From contig SIBJ01000045.1 in NCBI GenBank assembly GCA_009695195.1, positions 1 to 32,560 of the forward strand: 32,560 nt of DNA, written 5' to 3'. The stretch is from Pedosphaera sp. Lineage in GTDB: Bacteria > Verrucomicrobiota > Verrucomicrobiia > Limisphaerales > JADLHS01. Each line of letters begins with the position of its first letter. The first letter of the stretch is position 1. The notes beneath the pieces were generated by a model. That model was given only the letters and a program-made list of their open reading frames with translations, made no database searches and had not been told where the DNA came from. This document shows positions 23,095 to 32,333 of this stretch, piece after piece. The translations under genes and the position numbers were made by a program.

Positions 23095-26000
23095 TCAATT
23101 CCGCAACCGATAGAAGCGCATGGGATCGCCGGGCAGCGGCGTGATGATGACGAATTTGATCGTGCCGTTGTCCGTCACGCCGTTGGTCACGGTCGTCCAC
23201 ACGATGACCGGCGTGAGGTCGGCAGTGGATTGGAGGTAGAAACTGCCCGGTGTGGAACTCGGCCAGCTCACGAGCACGTCGGCGTTGGTCAGCGAAACCG
23301 ACAGTGTTGGAGGCGTGACCGGCGGCGCATTGGTGGACGGCGACCAGTAAAACACGTCGGTGTTCACGTTGGTGTCGTTGTTGACGAGGTTGCCCGCGTC
23401 GCTCACGAAGGCGACGACCCCGCCGTTGGTGCTGATCTGGCAAAAGTAGGAGTCGTCGTTGCCCGCGCCAGTCAGCGAGGTGTTTTGCGTGACGAGGACG
23501 GTTGCGCCCATCACCAGATCACGGCGGAAAATATTTTCCTGATAAAGCGTGTAGTCGCCAGGGGCGAGGTCGGTGGCGTAGCTCTCGAAGGCGACGTATC
23601 GGCCATCGGCGCTGACCTGGGGGAGGTAGGAATAGTCGTTGCCGCTGCCCGTGCCGGCGCAGGTGACGCTGACGAGCGCGGTCACATTGGAGAACATGTC
23701 GCGCACGAAGGCGTCGTAGAAAATGCCGTTGGAATCGTTGGCGACGAGGTTGGTGGAACCGCTCTCGAACGCGACATAACGGCCATCCGGCGACATGCTA
23801 CCGAAGTAGGAATAATCGTTGCCGCTGCCGGTGCCGGCGAGGTTCACGCTGGCGAGCCTCGTCGTGTGCGTGAGCAGGTCGCGCACGAAAACATCCGTCG
23901 CATTGTTGTTGTCACCGGCGACGAGGTCGCTGGCCAGGCTCTCGAACACGACGTAACGGCCGTCCGCCGATAGGTAAGGATCGAAGGAAGCGCCGTTGCC
24001 GGGGCCGGTGCCGGCGAGGTTCACGCTCACCAGAATGTTGCTCGCGCCAAGCCGGTCGCGGACGAATACATCCGTCGTGTTGTTGGTGTCGCCGGCGACG
24101 AGGTCCGAGGCGTCGCTCTCGAACGTCACGTAGCGGCCATCGGCGCTGACGTTCGGATCGTACGAGCCATTGTTGCCGCTGCCGGTGCCGGCGGCGTTGA
24201 CGCTGATGAGCTCGGGCACGGCGGCGTTCATGTCCCGGATGAAGATGTCGTCGGTGAATCCGTTCGAGTCGTTCGTGACCAGGTTGCTGGAGTAACTCTC
24301 GAAAACAATGAAGCGTCCGTCCGGTGTCATCTCCTCGTCGTACGCGCCGTCGTTGCCCGGGCCGACGCCGGTGGCATTGACGCTGACGAGGCGGTTGCTG
24401 GCGGTGAGCAGATCGCGGAGGAAAATGTCGGAATCGAAATTGGTGTCGCCGGTCACGAGATCGGAGGCGCGGCTCAAGAACGCGACGTAGCGGCCATCGG
24501 CGCTCACGCGCGGGAGTTCGGAATAATTGTTCCCGCTGGCGGTGTTGGAGCGATTCATACTGACGAGCACATTCGTGCCGTTGAGCAGATCGCGGAGGAA
24601 AATATCTTCGTCGCCGTTAGTGTCGTTGGGCGCGAGGTCCGTGCCATAACTCACGAAGCCGAGCCAGCGTCCGTCGGGGCTGAGATGGAAGTCCCAGGTG
24701 TAATCGTTCGCGGTGGCCGGCGGGGCGTTGGTGTTGACGCTTGCCGCCGACACGGTGCCGCTGGCGGTGAGGTCATTTTCAAAAATCTCCAGCGTGGCGT
24801 TGGTCTGGCCGATGGCGATGGCGCCGCCGGTGGCGTTGAACAGCCGCAGCGTGAGGTCCTCGTTGCACTCCGCGACGGCGTCGTTGAGGATCGGGACGGA
24901 AATGTTCTGGCTGGTTTCGCCGTTGGTGAAGGTCAACGTCAACGCGGTCGCGGTGTAATCCGAACCCGCGAGCGCAAAAAGATTCGACGTGGCAAAATCC
25001 ACCGTCACCGTGCCGAGGCTGCCACCGCCGCGCAAGACGGTGATGCTCGCCGAGCCGCCGGCTTCGCCGACGGAGTACCAGGAATCGTTTAACTGAAACA
25101 CACCCGGCCCTGGATTCACCGTGGTGGAGGCGGCCGCGGAATCGTTGCCGGAAACCGGATCGCTCTCGCCGTGCGTGATCGAGACGAACGCATTGGCGGC
25201 GTTCGTGGTGGTGGGAACGCCCGTGACCGTGAGCGTGGCGCTGCCGCCGGAGGTGATGCTCCCGAAGGCCGCGGTGACATCCGAACCATTCCGGCTCGCC
25301 GAACCTTGCGATGGGGTGAAGGAAACGATCTGAACCTCCGACGGAACATTGAGAACGGCGCTGACCGACGTCGCGGTGTCCGGACCCCCGTTGGTGACGG
25401 TGACGGTGTAAGTGAGCAACTGCCCGGCGGTGATAGGATCGGGTGAATCGCCGAGCGTCACGCCCGCGTCCGCGATGCCGACGGTGGTGAGCGCGAAAGC
25501 CGAGTTGTTGGAAGCATCATTGTCCGTCTCGGCGGCGGTGATCGCCACATAATTGCTGACCACGCCGGGCACGGTGGGCGCGACGACGACCGCGACGCTG
25601 GCGCTGGCCGCGTCGTTGATATTGCCGAGCGAACAAATCAACGTGCCGGCGCTGTTCGTGCAAGTGCCTTGCGACGGCGTGGCGGAGACGAGCGTCAAGC
25701 CGGCGGGCAGGGGATCGGTGAGCACGACACTCGTGGCGTTCGTCGGGCCGGCGTTCGTGACGGTGATGTTGTAGGTGAACCCGGCGGCGATGGACGCGGG
25801 ATCGGCGGAATCGGTCATCGTCACACCGAGGTCAATCGTGTTAAACGGCAACACGCGCGCGGCGGCGGAGAACTCGCTCGTGTCGTTGGTGGAATCAGTG
25901 GCCGTGGCCGTAACGTAACGGAATCCGGCAACTCCCGGCGCGAAGGTGAACGTGAACGGCGCGTTGCCGCTCGCGTCGGTGGTGACGTTCGTGAAACCGA

Positions 26001-27834
26001 CGAAAATCTGCCCCTCGCCAAAGCCGGTGACATCGCGCGCGGCGTTGTCGAAAAACTCCAGCCGGTAAGTCTGATTGCTTCGGGAGTTGAGCGATCCGCT
26101 GACGGTGGTGGAATTCGTGTCCGTCACTGCGCGCGTGATCGCCGGGAAATTTTGCAGCCCGTTCGCGCCCGCGTCGGTGTCGCCGGCGTCATTCGGCGTC
26201 GGCGCGAAGTCCAGGCCGAGATCAATCCCGAGGCCGTTGTTCGAGTAGATGTTGTTGCCGAGAATGCCGACATTGAAGGCAGTGCTGATAAAATGAATGA
26301 TGCCAGCACCGCCGTTGTTTGCGATGACATTGCCCGCGCCCGCCGCCGTGCCGCCGATGCGCGTGCCGCCGCTGCCGACGAAGAATCCTTCCCCGGCATT
26401 GCCGAGCGGCTGGCCGGCGGCGTTCACGCCAACATAGTTTCCCTCGAAGACGTTGCTGATGGCGGCGCAGCAATTGATGTTCAGCCCGTTGCCGCCGTTG
26501 CCGGAAATGATGTTGCGCGCGCCGGACACCGTGCCGCCGATCTGGTTGGACGTGCCGAAGCTGAACGAGATTCCGTCCGCCGTGTTCGCAATCGCCGTCA
26601 GGCCGGTCGCCTCCGTGCCGATGAAATTTCCCTGGACGACGTTGCCGGTCTGGTTCGGCGAAATGCTTTCAAAATTGATGCCGTAGGTGTTGCCCGAAAT
26701 CACATTGCCTTCGCCGGCGGCGCTGCCGCCGATGAGGTTCCCGTTCGCGGCGAAGCGAAGGTCAATGCCGTCGTCCTGATTTCCCAGTGCGGCGTTGCCG
26801 TTGACGGTCGTACCGATGTAATTGCCGAGGACCGAATTGGTCAGGCCGCCGGAGATGCTGATGCCGTTGCCCTCGGAAGTGAAGCCGACGCCGTTGGCGG
26901 AGATGACATTGCGGGCGCCCGCCGTGCTGCCGCCGATGGTGTTGAACTGCGCGCCGGAGCCGGAGAGCAGCACGCCGCTGTTCGTGTTGCCGCAGGCGAG
27001 CGTGCCGGTGCCGTCGGTGCCGATCCAGCAACCGAGGATGTTGTTCGAGCGCGAAGTGCTGAGGGTGAGGCCGCGAAGATTCCCAGAAATGACGCACCGC
27101 GCTCCGGGCGTGCTCCCGCCGATGGTGGTGAACGGCGCGGGGAAATTGATGTTCGCGCCACTCGTGCCATTGCCCGCGATGGTCGCGCCGTCCGTGGCCA
27201 GGCCGAGATAGCACCCGTCAATGCGGTTGCCCACGCCCGACACCACGTCAACGCCGTCGCCGCCGAACCGGGTGATCGCCAGGCCGCGCACGGTGCAACC
27301 AACGGCCGCCAACCGCAGCCCGTCCACGCCTGTGCCCGCGCTCGCGCCATCGAGCCGGACTTTCAACACCATGTTGTTGCCGTTCGTCAGCGTGTTCGCG
27401 CTCGCGCCGGATTGGGTGAAGCCATCAATCGTCACCGGGTCGGTGATCGTGGGCAGCGCGGAAGCCGGCGCGATCGTGTGCGGCCCGGCGCCGGGAATGG
27501 CGAAGGTGATCGTGTCGCCGAGATTGATGTTCGTGTTCGCAATCGCGATGGCCTCGCGCAACGAACCCGCGCCGCCGTCGGCGGTGTTGGTGACGACGAG
27601 CGTCAACCCGGGTACGGTGCTGACGGCATAGACGTTCGTGCCGAACTCGGATGTGTTGCCAGAGGGATCGGTCGCCGTAGCCGTAATGTAGTGGCCCGGC
27701 AACGCGACGGTGGCCAGCGTGAGAATGAAGTTCGTCGTGCCGGTGCCGTCCGTCGCAACGCTGGCGGAGCCGATGTGACTGCGGCCTTCACCGACGCCGG
27801 AAGCCTCGGGCACGGTGTTCGCGTAGAAATCCAA
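23095..27834 (-). CDS. C-terminal part of giant beta-helix/beta-propeller protein, after the in-frame amber codon
   Basis: A frame of 1,579 codons on the same frame as the gene upstream (27853-32148); only TAG 27853-27855 and six sense codons separate it from that gene. It has no signal peptide, and the only start is TTG in mid-domain (ASTVYTLDFYANT), so it is a continuation, not an independent gene. It contains the end of the module cut by the amber, a fourth beta-helix module (CSLREA-like GAGSLREAIAIANTN near codon 1513 of the full frame), two DUF11 domains (about 2103-2340), a Calx-beta domain (about 2347-2475), eight PD40-type repeats (about 2480-2935) and a tail ending DPMRFYRLRN. Likely extracellular; function unknown. 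TGA ends it. Confidence 0.75.
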   Translation of the reverse strand: MDFYANTVPEASGVGEGRSHIGSASVATDGTGTTNFILTLATVALPGHYITATATDPSGNTSEFGTNVYAVSTVPGLTLVVTNTADGGAGSLREAIAIANTNINLGDTITFAIPGAGPHTIAPASALPTITDPVTIDGFTQSGASANTLTNGNNMVLKVRLDGASAGTGVDGLRLAAVGCTVRGLAITRFGGDGVDVVSGVGNRIDGCYLGLATDGATIAGNGTSGANINFPAPFTTIGGSTPGARCVISGNLRGLTLSTSRSNNILGCWIGTDGTGTLACGNTNSGVLLSGSGAQFNTIGGSTAGARNVISANGVGFTSEGNGISISGGLTNSVLGNYIGTTVNGNAALGNQDDGIDLRFAANGNLIGGSAAGEGNVISGNTYGINFESISPNQTGNVVQGNFIGTEATGLTAIANTADGISFSFGTSNQIGGTVSGARNIISGNGGNGLNINCCAAISNVFEGNYVGVNAAGQPLGNAGEGFFVGSGGTRIGGTAAGAGNVIANNGGAGIIHFISTAFNVGILGNNIYSNNGLGIDLGLDFAPTPNDAGDTDAGANGLQNFPAITRAVTDTNSTTVSGSLNSRSNQTYRLEFFDNAARDVTGFGEGQIFVGFTNVTTDASGNAPFTFTFAPGVAGFRYVTATATDSTNDTSEFSAAARVLPFNTIDLGVTMTDSADPASIAAGFTYNITVTNAGPTNATSVVLTDPLPAGLTLVSATPSQGTCTNSAGTLICSLGNINDAASASVAVVVAPTVPGVVSNYVAITAAETDNDASNNSAFALTTVGIADAGVTLGDSPDPITAGQLLTYTVTVTNGGPDTATSVSAVLNVPSEVQIVSFTPSQGSASRNGSDVTAAFGSITSGGSATLTVTGVPTTTNAANAFVSITHGESDPVSGNDSAAASTTVNPGPGVFQLNDSWYSVGEAGGSASITVLRGGGSLGTVTVDFATSNLFALAGSDYTATALTLTFTNGETSQNISVPILNDAVAECNEDLTLRLFNATGGAIAIGQTNATLEIFENDLTASGTVSAASVNTNAPPATANDYTWDFHLSPDGRWLGFVSYGTDLAPNDTNGDEDIFLRDLLNGTNVLVSMNRSNTASGNNYSELPRVSADGRYVAFLSRASDLVTGDTNFDSDIFLRDLLTASNRLVSVNATGVGPGNDGAYDEEMTPDGRFIVFESYSSNLVTNDSNGFTDDIFIRDMNAAVPELISVNAAGTGSGNNGSYDPNVSADGRYVTFESDASDLVAGDTNNTTDVFVRDRLGASNILVSVNLAGTGPGNGASFDPYLSADGRYVVFESLASDLVAGDNNNATDVFVRDLLTHTTRLASVNLAGTGSGNDYSYFGSMSPDGRYVAFESGSTNLVANDSNGIFYDAFVRDMFSNVTALVSVTCAGTGSGNDYSYLPQVSADGRYVAFESYATDLAPGDYTLYQENIFRRDLVMGATVLVTQNTSLTGAGNDDSYFCQISTNGGVVAFVSDAGNLVNNDTNVNTDVFYWSPSTNAPPVTPPTLSVSLTNADVLVSWPSSTPGSFYLQSTADLTPVIVWTTVTNGVTDNGTIKFVIITPLPGDPMRFYRLRN
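23340..24720 (-). repeat. eight tandem ~58-codon PD40/TolB-like repeats
   Basis: Blocks of the form SADGRYVAFES...DLVAGDTN...DVFVRDLL recur eight times every 175-182 bp (anchors near 23600, 23780, 23955, 24130, 24315, 24490, 24670), with the eighth copy (ISTNGGVVAFVS) the most degenerate. The count suggests one eight-bladed beta-propeller. The DNA repeats are conserved enough to look like a tandem array but follow the codon frame, so this is protein repetition. Confidence 0.8.
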
Positions 27835-27852
27835 AGTGTAAACCGTGCTGGC

Positions 27853-27855
27853 CTA
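27853..27855 (-). other. in-frame amber (TAG) codon interrupting the giant gene
   Basis: Codon 1432 of the frame starting at 32148 is TAG, at the position where the two sibling repeats have NSKPSTTYT and NSAPSTTFT; here it is NS-TAG-ASTVYT. The frame continues without a break for 1,585 codons beyond it. No other gene in this window stops at TAG. Confidence 0.9.
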
Positions 27856-30800
27856 GCTGTTGAGCGAGCCGGCCACGTCCGTGCCGGTGAGCGAATTGGT
27901 CACGGCGCTCAACACCGGAAAATTCTGCTGCTGGTTCGCGCCGGTGTCGGCGTCGCCCGCGTCATTGGGCGTAATGCCGGACGTGCCGAGGTCAATGCAG
28001 AGCTCGCCGTTGAGAAAAATCGCGTTGGCGCGGATGGAATTGTTCGTGCAGCCGGAGGCGACGCTGACACCGTCGGCAGTGTTGAAGGCGATGGTGTTCG
28101 CGCCGCCCTCGACGCCGACGATCGCGCCCGAGACGGCGTTGGCGAGGTTGACGCCGTGGCCGCCGTTGCCGTTCGTGACGGTGCCGGTGGCGTCCGTGCC
28201 GATGAAATTGCCGGTGACGGTGTTGTTCTTGGAAAGCACGCCGTTGAGTTCGATGCCGTCGCCGGTGTTGCCACCAATCACGTTGCCCGAAACGATCGCG
28301 TTGCTGCTCGCAGTCTGGAGGATGATCCCGTCAATGCCGTTGCCCAGCGCGCCGGTGCCGGTAACCGTGGTGCCGAAGTAATTGTTTTGGATTTGCAGCC
28401 AGCCGGTGTTGGCGGAGTTGAGGCCGTGCTGGTTGTTGCCGGAAATCACATTCCGCGCCGACGCCGTCGCGCCGCCGATGACGTTCGACACGCCGAAGCC
28501 GATGATGATGCCGCTGGCGGTATTGCCGCGATCCAAAGTGCCGGCGAGGTCCGTGCCGATGAGGTTGCCGAGAATCTGGTTCGCGTTGTTGCCGCTGCCG
28601 GCGAAATTGACGCCCGCGCCGTTGCCGGAAATCACGTTGCGCGCGCCGGATGTGTCGCCGCCAATGCGGTTGCCGGTGACGCTGGTCATCTGGATGCCGT
28701 CCGACGGGCTGCCCGCCGAAACGCCCGTGGTGTCAATGCCGATGAGACTGCCCTCGACGACGTTGCCCGCGCCAGCCAACCGCACCGCATCCGCGCCGGA
28801 GCCGATAAAATTCACGATGCACAAACCGCGCAGCGTGTTGTTGCCCACGGTGAAGTCCAAACCCGCCGTGCCGCTCGGCGCGAGGGAACCATCGAGGCGG
28901 ATCAACACCGTGCCCGTGAACGCCGTCGCCGAAGTGTTCGTCGCGCTGGCCGGTTGCGTGTAGCCGTCAATCGTCGCCGGATCAATCAACTGCGGCAACG
29001 CGGTGACGTGGCGGATCGTTTGCACGCCGACGCCGGGAATGTTGAACGCGATGGTGTCGCCGGCGGTGATGGCGGCGTTGGCGTCGGTGATCGCCTGCCG
29101 CAGCGAACCGGCGCCGGAGTCGTTGGTGTTGATGACGGTGAAGATTTGTCCCGGCGCGGTGCTGGCGGCGAAGAGGCGCGCGGAAAATTCCGAACTGTTG
29201 CCGAACGGATCGGTCGCCGTGGCGGTCACGTAACGCCCTTGCATGTTCACGAGCGGCAGGGAAACGAGGAACGTCAGGTTGCTGTCCGCGCCCGTGGTCA
29301 GGTTCGTGCCGCCGAGCCACGTCTGGCCCTCGTCGCCGGCGACGTTCGAGTAGAAGTCGAGCGTGAAGGTCGTGGACGGCGCGCTGTTGAGCGTGCCGGC
29401 GAAGGTGATCTCGGTGGCGGAATTCGTGGCGCCGGTGAGCACGGGGAAATTCTGCTGCTGGTTCGCGCCGAGGTCAGGATCGCCCGCGTCGTTGGCGGTG
29501 ATGCCGGACGCGCCGAGGTCAATGCCGAGGTCGCTGTTCGAGTGGATGGAATTGCCGCGGATCAAATTGTTCGTGTTGCTCGTCGCGGCGGCGATGCCGA
29601 TGCCGTCGGTGTTGAACGCGATCACGTTGCCCTCACCGGCGTTGACGCCGCCGATGATGTTGCTGCGCGAACTGGACGTGATGAGAATGCCGTTCGCGCC
29701 GTTGCCGAGATCCAGCACGCCGGTCACGTCCACGCCGATGCGATTGCCGCGGACAAAATTATTCGTCGCGCTCGTGCCGTTCAGCTCGACGCCGTCGCTC
29801 TGGTTGGCGGAGATCAAATTGCCCTGGCCGGTGGCCGCGCCGCCGATGAGGTTGGCCGCGCCGTCCGAGACGAAAACTCCGTTGGCGGTGTTGTTGCGGT
29901 TGGATGTGCCGGTGAAATCCGTGCCGATCAGGTTGCCGTAAATTTGATTGCCGCGCGCGACCGGGCCGTTGATCTCGATGCCGTCGCTGGCGTTGCCGGA
30001 GATGACGTTGCGGGCGCTGACCGCCGTGCCGCCGATGAGGTTGCTGCTCGAAACGGAAATCAGAACGCCGTTCCCGCTGCTGCCCTGGTCCGCGGCGGCG
30101 GAGTCGAGGCCGATGATGTTGCCTTCGATGACGTTGTTGCCCGGGCCGGAAATTTCAATGCCGTCGCCCGCCGTGCCCGGGAAGCCGGTGATGAGCAGCC
30201 CGCGCACGGTGGTGTTGCCGGCAAGAATCGTCAGGCCGTTCGCGCCGGTGCCCGCGCTTACGCCGGAGAGCCGGATGAGGAGTGTGCCGTTGAAGGCGTT
30301 GGCGGAGGAATTGGTCGCGCTGCCCGGCTGCGTGTAGCCGTCAATCGTCACGGGGTCGGTGATCTCGGGCAGCGCGGACGCGGGGCTGATGATCTGAACG
30401 CCCGCGCCGGTAATGTTGAACTCGATGCGGTCGCCGGTGGTGGCGGCGGCGTTGGCGCTGTTGATCGCGGCGCGCAACGAGCCGGCACCGGAGTCATTGG
30501 TGTTGATGACAGTGAACGTCTGCCCGGCGGCGGAACTGACGGACGCGACCGCCAATGAAAACTCCGAGGTGTTGCCGAACGGATCGGTGGCCGTCGCGGT
30601 GACGTAGCGGCCGTTCAGCGTCGCGGTGAAGCCGATGGTGAAGGAGACGTTGCTGTCCGCCGCCGTGGTGAGGTTCGTCGCGCCAATCCACGTCTGGCCT
30701 TCGCCGCTGCCGGCGGTGTCGTTCGTCAGGCTGGAATAAAAATCCACGGTGTAGGTTGTCGAAGGTTTGCTGTTGAGGCTGCCGACGATGGTCACGTCGG

Positions 30801-32148
30801 TGGCGGTGTTCGAGACGGCGGTGAGCACGGGGAAGTTTTGCAACTGATTCGCGCCGGTGTCGGGATCGCCGCTGTCGTTGGCGGTCACGCCGCTCGTGCC
30901 GAGGTCAATACCCAATTCCGCCGTGATCGTGCCGTTGGCGTAAATGGAATTGCCCCGCACTGGATTGTTGGTGCCGGAAGCGATGCTGACGCCGTCGGCG
31001 CCATTGAACCAGATCGTGTTGGCCGCGCCCGCCGTCACCCCGCCGATGACGTTGCTGCGCGAGTTGGACGTGATGAGAATTCCGTTCAAGCTGTTGGCCA
31101 CGGCGAGGGCGAGCGACGCGTCCGCGCCGATGATGTTGCCGAGGACAATACTGTTCGTGGACTGCGTGCCGGAGAGTTCGATGCCGGAACTGTTGTTGCC
31201 GGAGATCAAATTGCCCTCGCCCGCTGCCGTGCCGCCGATGATCGCGCCCGCCGCGGTGTTCACAAAGATGCCATCCGCCGTGTTTCCCTTGTCGAGCGTG
31301 CCGCCGGTGTCGGTGCCGATGTAGTTGCCTTTGACAACGCAGTTCGTGCCGAGCGCGCCGACTTCGATTCCGTCGCTGGTGTTGCCCGAGATGACGTTGC
31401 GCGCCCCGCTGACGCTGCCGCCGATGCTGGTGAACGGCGCGTTGACACGGATGCCGTCGGTGGAATTGGCCACGGCACCGTTGGTCACGTTCAGGCCGAT
31501 GACGTTGCCGAGGATGGAATTGCTGACGGCGGTGGCGCCGCCGACATTGATACCGCTGGCGTTGTTGCCGGAAATGTAATTACGATTGGTCGCGCCCGGA
31601 CCGCCGACGGTGTTGTTCGCCGCGTTGGTGAGGAGAATCCCGTTGAGTGTGTTTCCGGTGTCCACCGTGCCCGCGAGGTTCAGCCCGAGGTAGCAACCCT
31701 CGACAGTGTTGTTCGCGCCGTTGGTGATTTCGATGCCGTCACCGAGAAAGCCATTGATCACCAGGGCGCTGATGACGCAGTTGCTCGTGTTGATCTTGAG
31801 TCCGTCGGCCGCGGCTCCGGCGCTGCCGCCGCTGATTTCGACGATGGGCGCGGAAACAAAACCGGTTTGCGTGCGGCCATCAATCGTCACTGGCTCGACG
31901 ATGATGGGCAAGGCGGCCGCCGGGCGGATGGTGTTGCTGAGATTCGTGATGGCGAACGTGATGGTGTCCGTGCCGGCGTTGGTGTTGGCGTCAAAGATCG
32001 CCTGCTGCAACGAGCCGTCGCCGGTGGCGTTGGTGTTGACGACGGTGAACGTCGCGGCGCGCGTCAAATTTGTCGCAATGAAGAGCGCGAGGAGGAGGGA
32101 CAGTTGGCGGAAGGCGAGGGAGGAAGTTTCGTGCGGGTTTTGCTTCAT
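27853..32148 (-). CDS. giant secreted parallel beta-helix protein, N-terminal part up to the amber codon
   Basis: A 1,431-codon product. Signal peptide FRQLSLLLALFIATNLTRA (about 12-30) directs export. Three modules follow at about residues 33, 541 and 1000, each opening with a CSLREA-like motif (VNTNATGDGSLQQAIFDANT; INTNDSGAGSLRAAINSANA; INTNDSGAGSLRQAITDANA), then VTIDGYTQP, and many right-handed beta-helix turns of the type NVISGN..DGIE..GNYIGTD..G. Each module closes with an Ig-like stretch ending ATATDPFGNTSEFS. The frame ends at TAG inside the next such segment (AGSLNS). Surface or extracellular adhesion, or polysaccharide binding, is a reasonable guess. Start ATG 32148 has no Shine-Dalgarno site. 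Confidence 0.8.
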   Translation of the reverse strand: MKQNPHETSSLAFRQLSLLLALFIATNLTRAATFTVVNTNATGDGSLQQAIFDANTNAGTDTITFAITNLSNTIRPAAALPIIVEPVTIDGRTQTGFVSAPIVEISGGSAGAAADGLKINTSNCVISALVINGFLGDGIEITNGANNTVEGCYLGLNLAGTVDTGNTLNGILLTNAANNTVGGPGATNRNYISGNNASGINVGGATAVSNSILGNVIGLNVTNGAVANSTDGIRVNAPFTSIGGSVSGARNVISGNTSDGIEVGALGTNCVVKGNYIGTDTGGTLDKGNTADGIFVNTAAGAIIGGTAAGEGNLISGNNSSGIELSGTQSTNSIVLGNIIGADASLALAVANSLNGILITSNSRSNVIGGVTAGAANTIWFNGADGVSIASGTNNPVRGNSIYANGTITAELGIDLGTSGVTANDSGDPDTGANQLQNFPVLTAVSNTATDVTIVGSLNSKPSTTYTVDFYSSLTNDTAGSGEGQTWIGATNLTTAADSNVSFTIGFTATLNGRYVTATATDPFGNTSEFSLAVASVSSAAGQTFTVINTNDSGAGSLRAAINSANAAATTGDRIEFNITGAGVQIISPASALPEITDPVTIDGYTQPGSATNSSANAFNGTLLIRLSGVSAGTGANGLTILAGNTTVRGLLITGFPGTAGDGIEISGPGNNVIEGNIIGLDSAAADQGSSGNGVLISVSSSNLIGGTAVSARNVISGNASDGIEINGPVARGNQIYGNLIGTDFTGTSNRNNTANGVFVSDGAANLIGGAATGQGNLISANQSDGVELNGTSATNNFVRGNRIGVDVTGVLDLGNGANGILITSSSRSNIIGGVNAGEGNVIAFNTDGIGIAAATSNTNNLIRGNSIHSNSDLGIDLGASGITANDAGDPDLGANQQQNFPVLTGATNSATEITFAGTLNSAPSTTFTLDFYSNVAGDEGQTWLGGTNLTTGADSNLTFLVSLPLVNMQGRYVTATATDPFGNSSEFSARLFAASTAPGQIFTVINTNDSGAGSLRQAITDANAAITAGDTIAFNIPGVGVQTIRHVTALPQLIDPATIDGYTQPASATNTSATAFTGTVLIRLDGSLAPSGTAGLDFTVGNNTLRGLCIVNFIGSGADAVRLAGAGNVVEGSLIGIDTTGVSAGSPSDGIQMTSVTGNRIGGDTSGARNVISGNGAGVNFAGSGNNANQILGNLIGTDLAGTLDRGNTASGIIIGFGVSNVIGGATASARNVISGNNQHGLNSANTGWLQIQNNYFGTTVTGTGALGNGIDGIILQTASSNAIVSGNVIGGNTGDGIELNGVLSKNNTVTGNFIGTDATGTVTNGNGGHGVNLANAVSGAIVGVEGGANTIAFNTADGVSVASGCTNNSIRANAIFLNGELCIDLGTSGITPNDAGDADTGANQQQNFPVLSAVTNSLTGTDVAGSLNS

Positions 32149-32164
32149 AAAACAAGTTCTGGTT

Positions 32165-32211
32165 TTGGCGCGTCGCTAGGAGCGGTGACCGCTTGCGCGG
32201 ACACGCGCCAA
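32165..32211 (-). promoter_or_regulatory. nested hairpin in the leader of the giant gene
   Basis: TTGGCGCGT (32165-32173) pairs perfectly with ACGCGCCAA (32203-32211), and AGCGG/CCGCT (32181-32193, 3-nt loop) forms an inner hairpin. It lies between the candidate promoter and the start codon, so it would be in the 5' untranslated RNA. It could be structural or regulatory; no riboswitch class is recognised. Confidence 0.5.
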
Positions 32212-32235
32212 GTTTGCAACAGGCTGATTGCCGCG

Positions 32236-32264
32236 ATTACGACATAAAGGCGCTGGGAAGTCAA
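32236..32264 (-). promoter_or_regulatory. candidate promoter of the giant gene
   Basis: On the minus strand, TTGACT (32264-32259), a 17-nt spacer and CGTAAT (32241-32236). The -35 matches five of six and the -10 four of six consensus bases. The start would be near 32229, giving about 80 nt of leader with the nested hairpin. Confidence 0.4.
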
Positions 32265-32333
32265 TTTCCCAAGCGCGGGAAATCACGGGTGCGATTAAAG
32301 GCGGGTGAGGGTGAGAGGGCTGGCGGTATTTTT

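Noticed and set aside
23340..24720. Regularly spaced ~178-bp repeats considered as a CRISPR or satellite array
   Set aside because: Units are in frame, diverge at third positions and encode beta-propeller blades; no short identical repeats with unique spacers.
27853..27855. Pyrrolysine or selenocysteine decoding at the amber codon
   Set aside because: TAG is not a selenocysteine codon, nothing in the window suggests pyrrolysine machinery, and siblings carry Lys or Ala here, so a plain mutation or simple suppression is more economical.
25669..30558. Plus-strand open frame of 1,629 codons opposite the giant gene
   Set aside because: High-GC codon structure of the sense gene leaves its antisense frame open. 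The product is a monotonous R/A/G/V/D mix with no domains, and it tracks the sense repeats.
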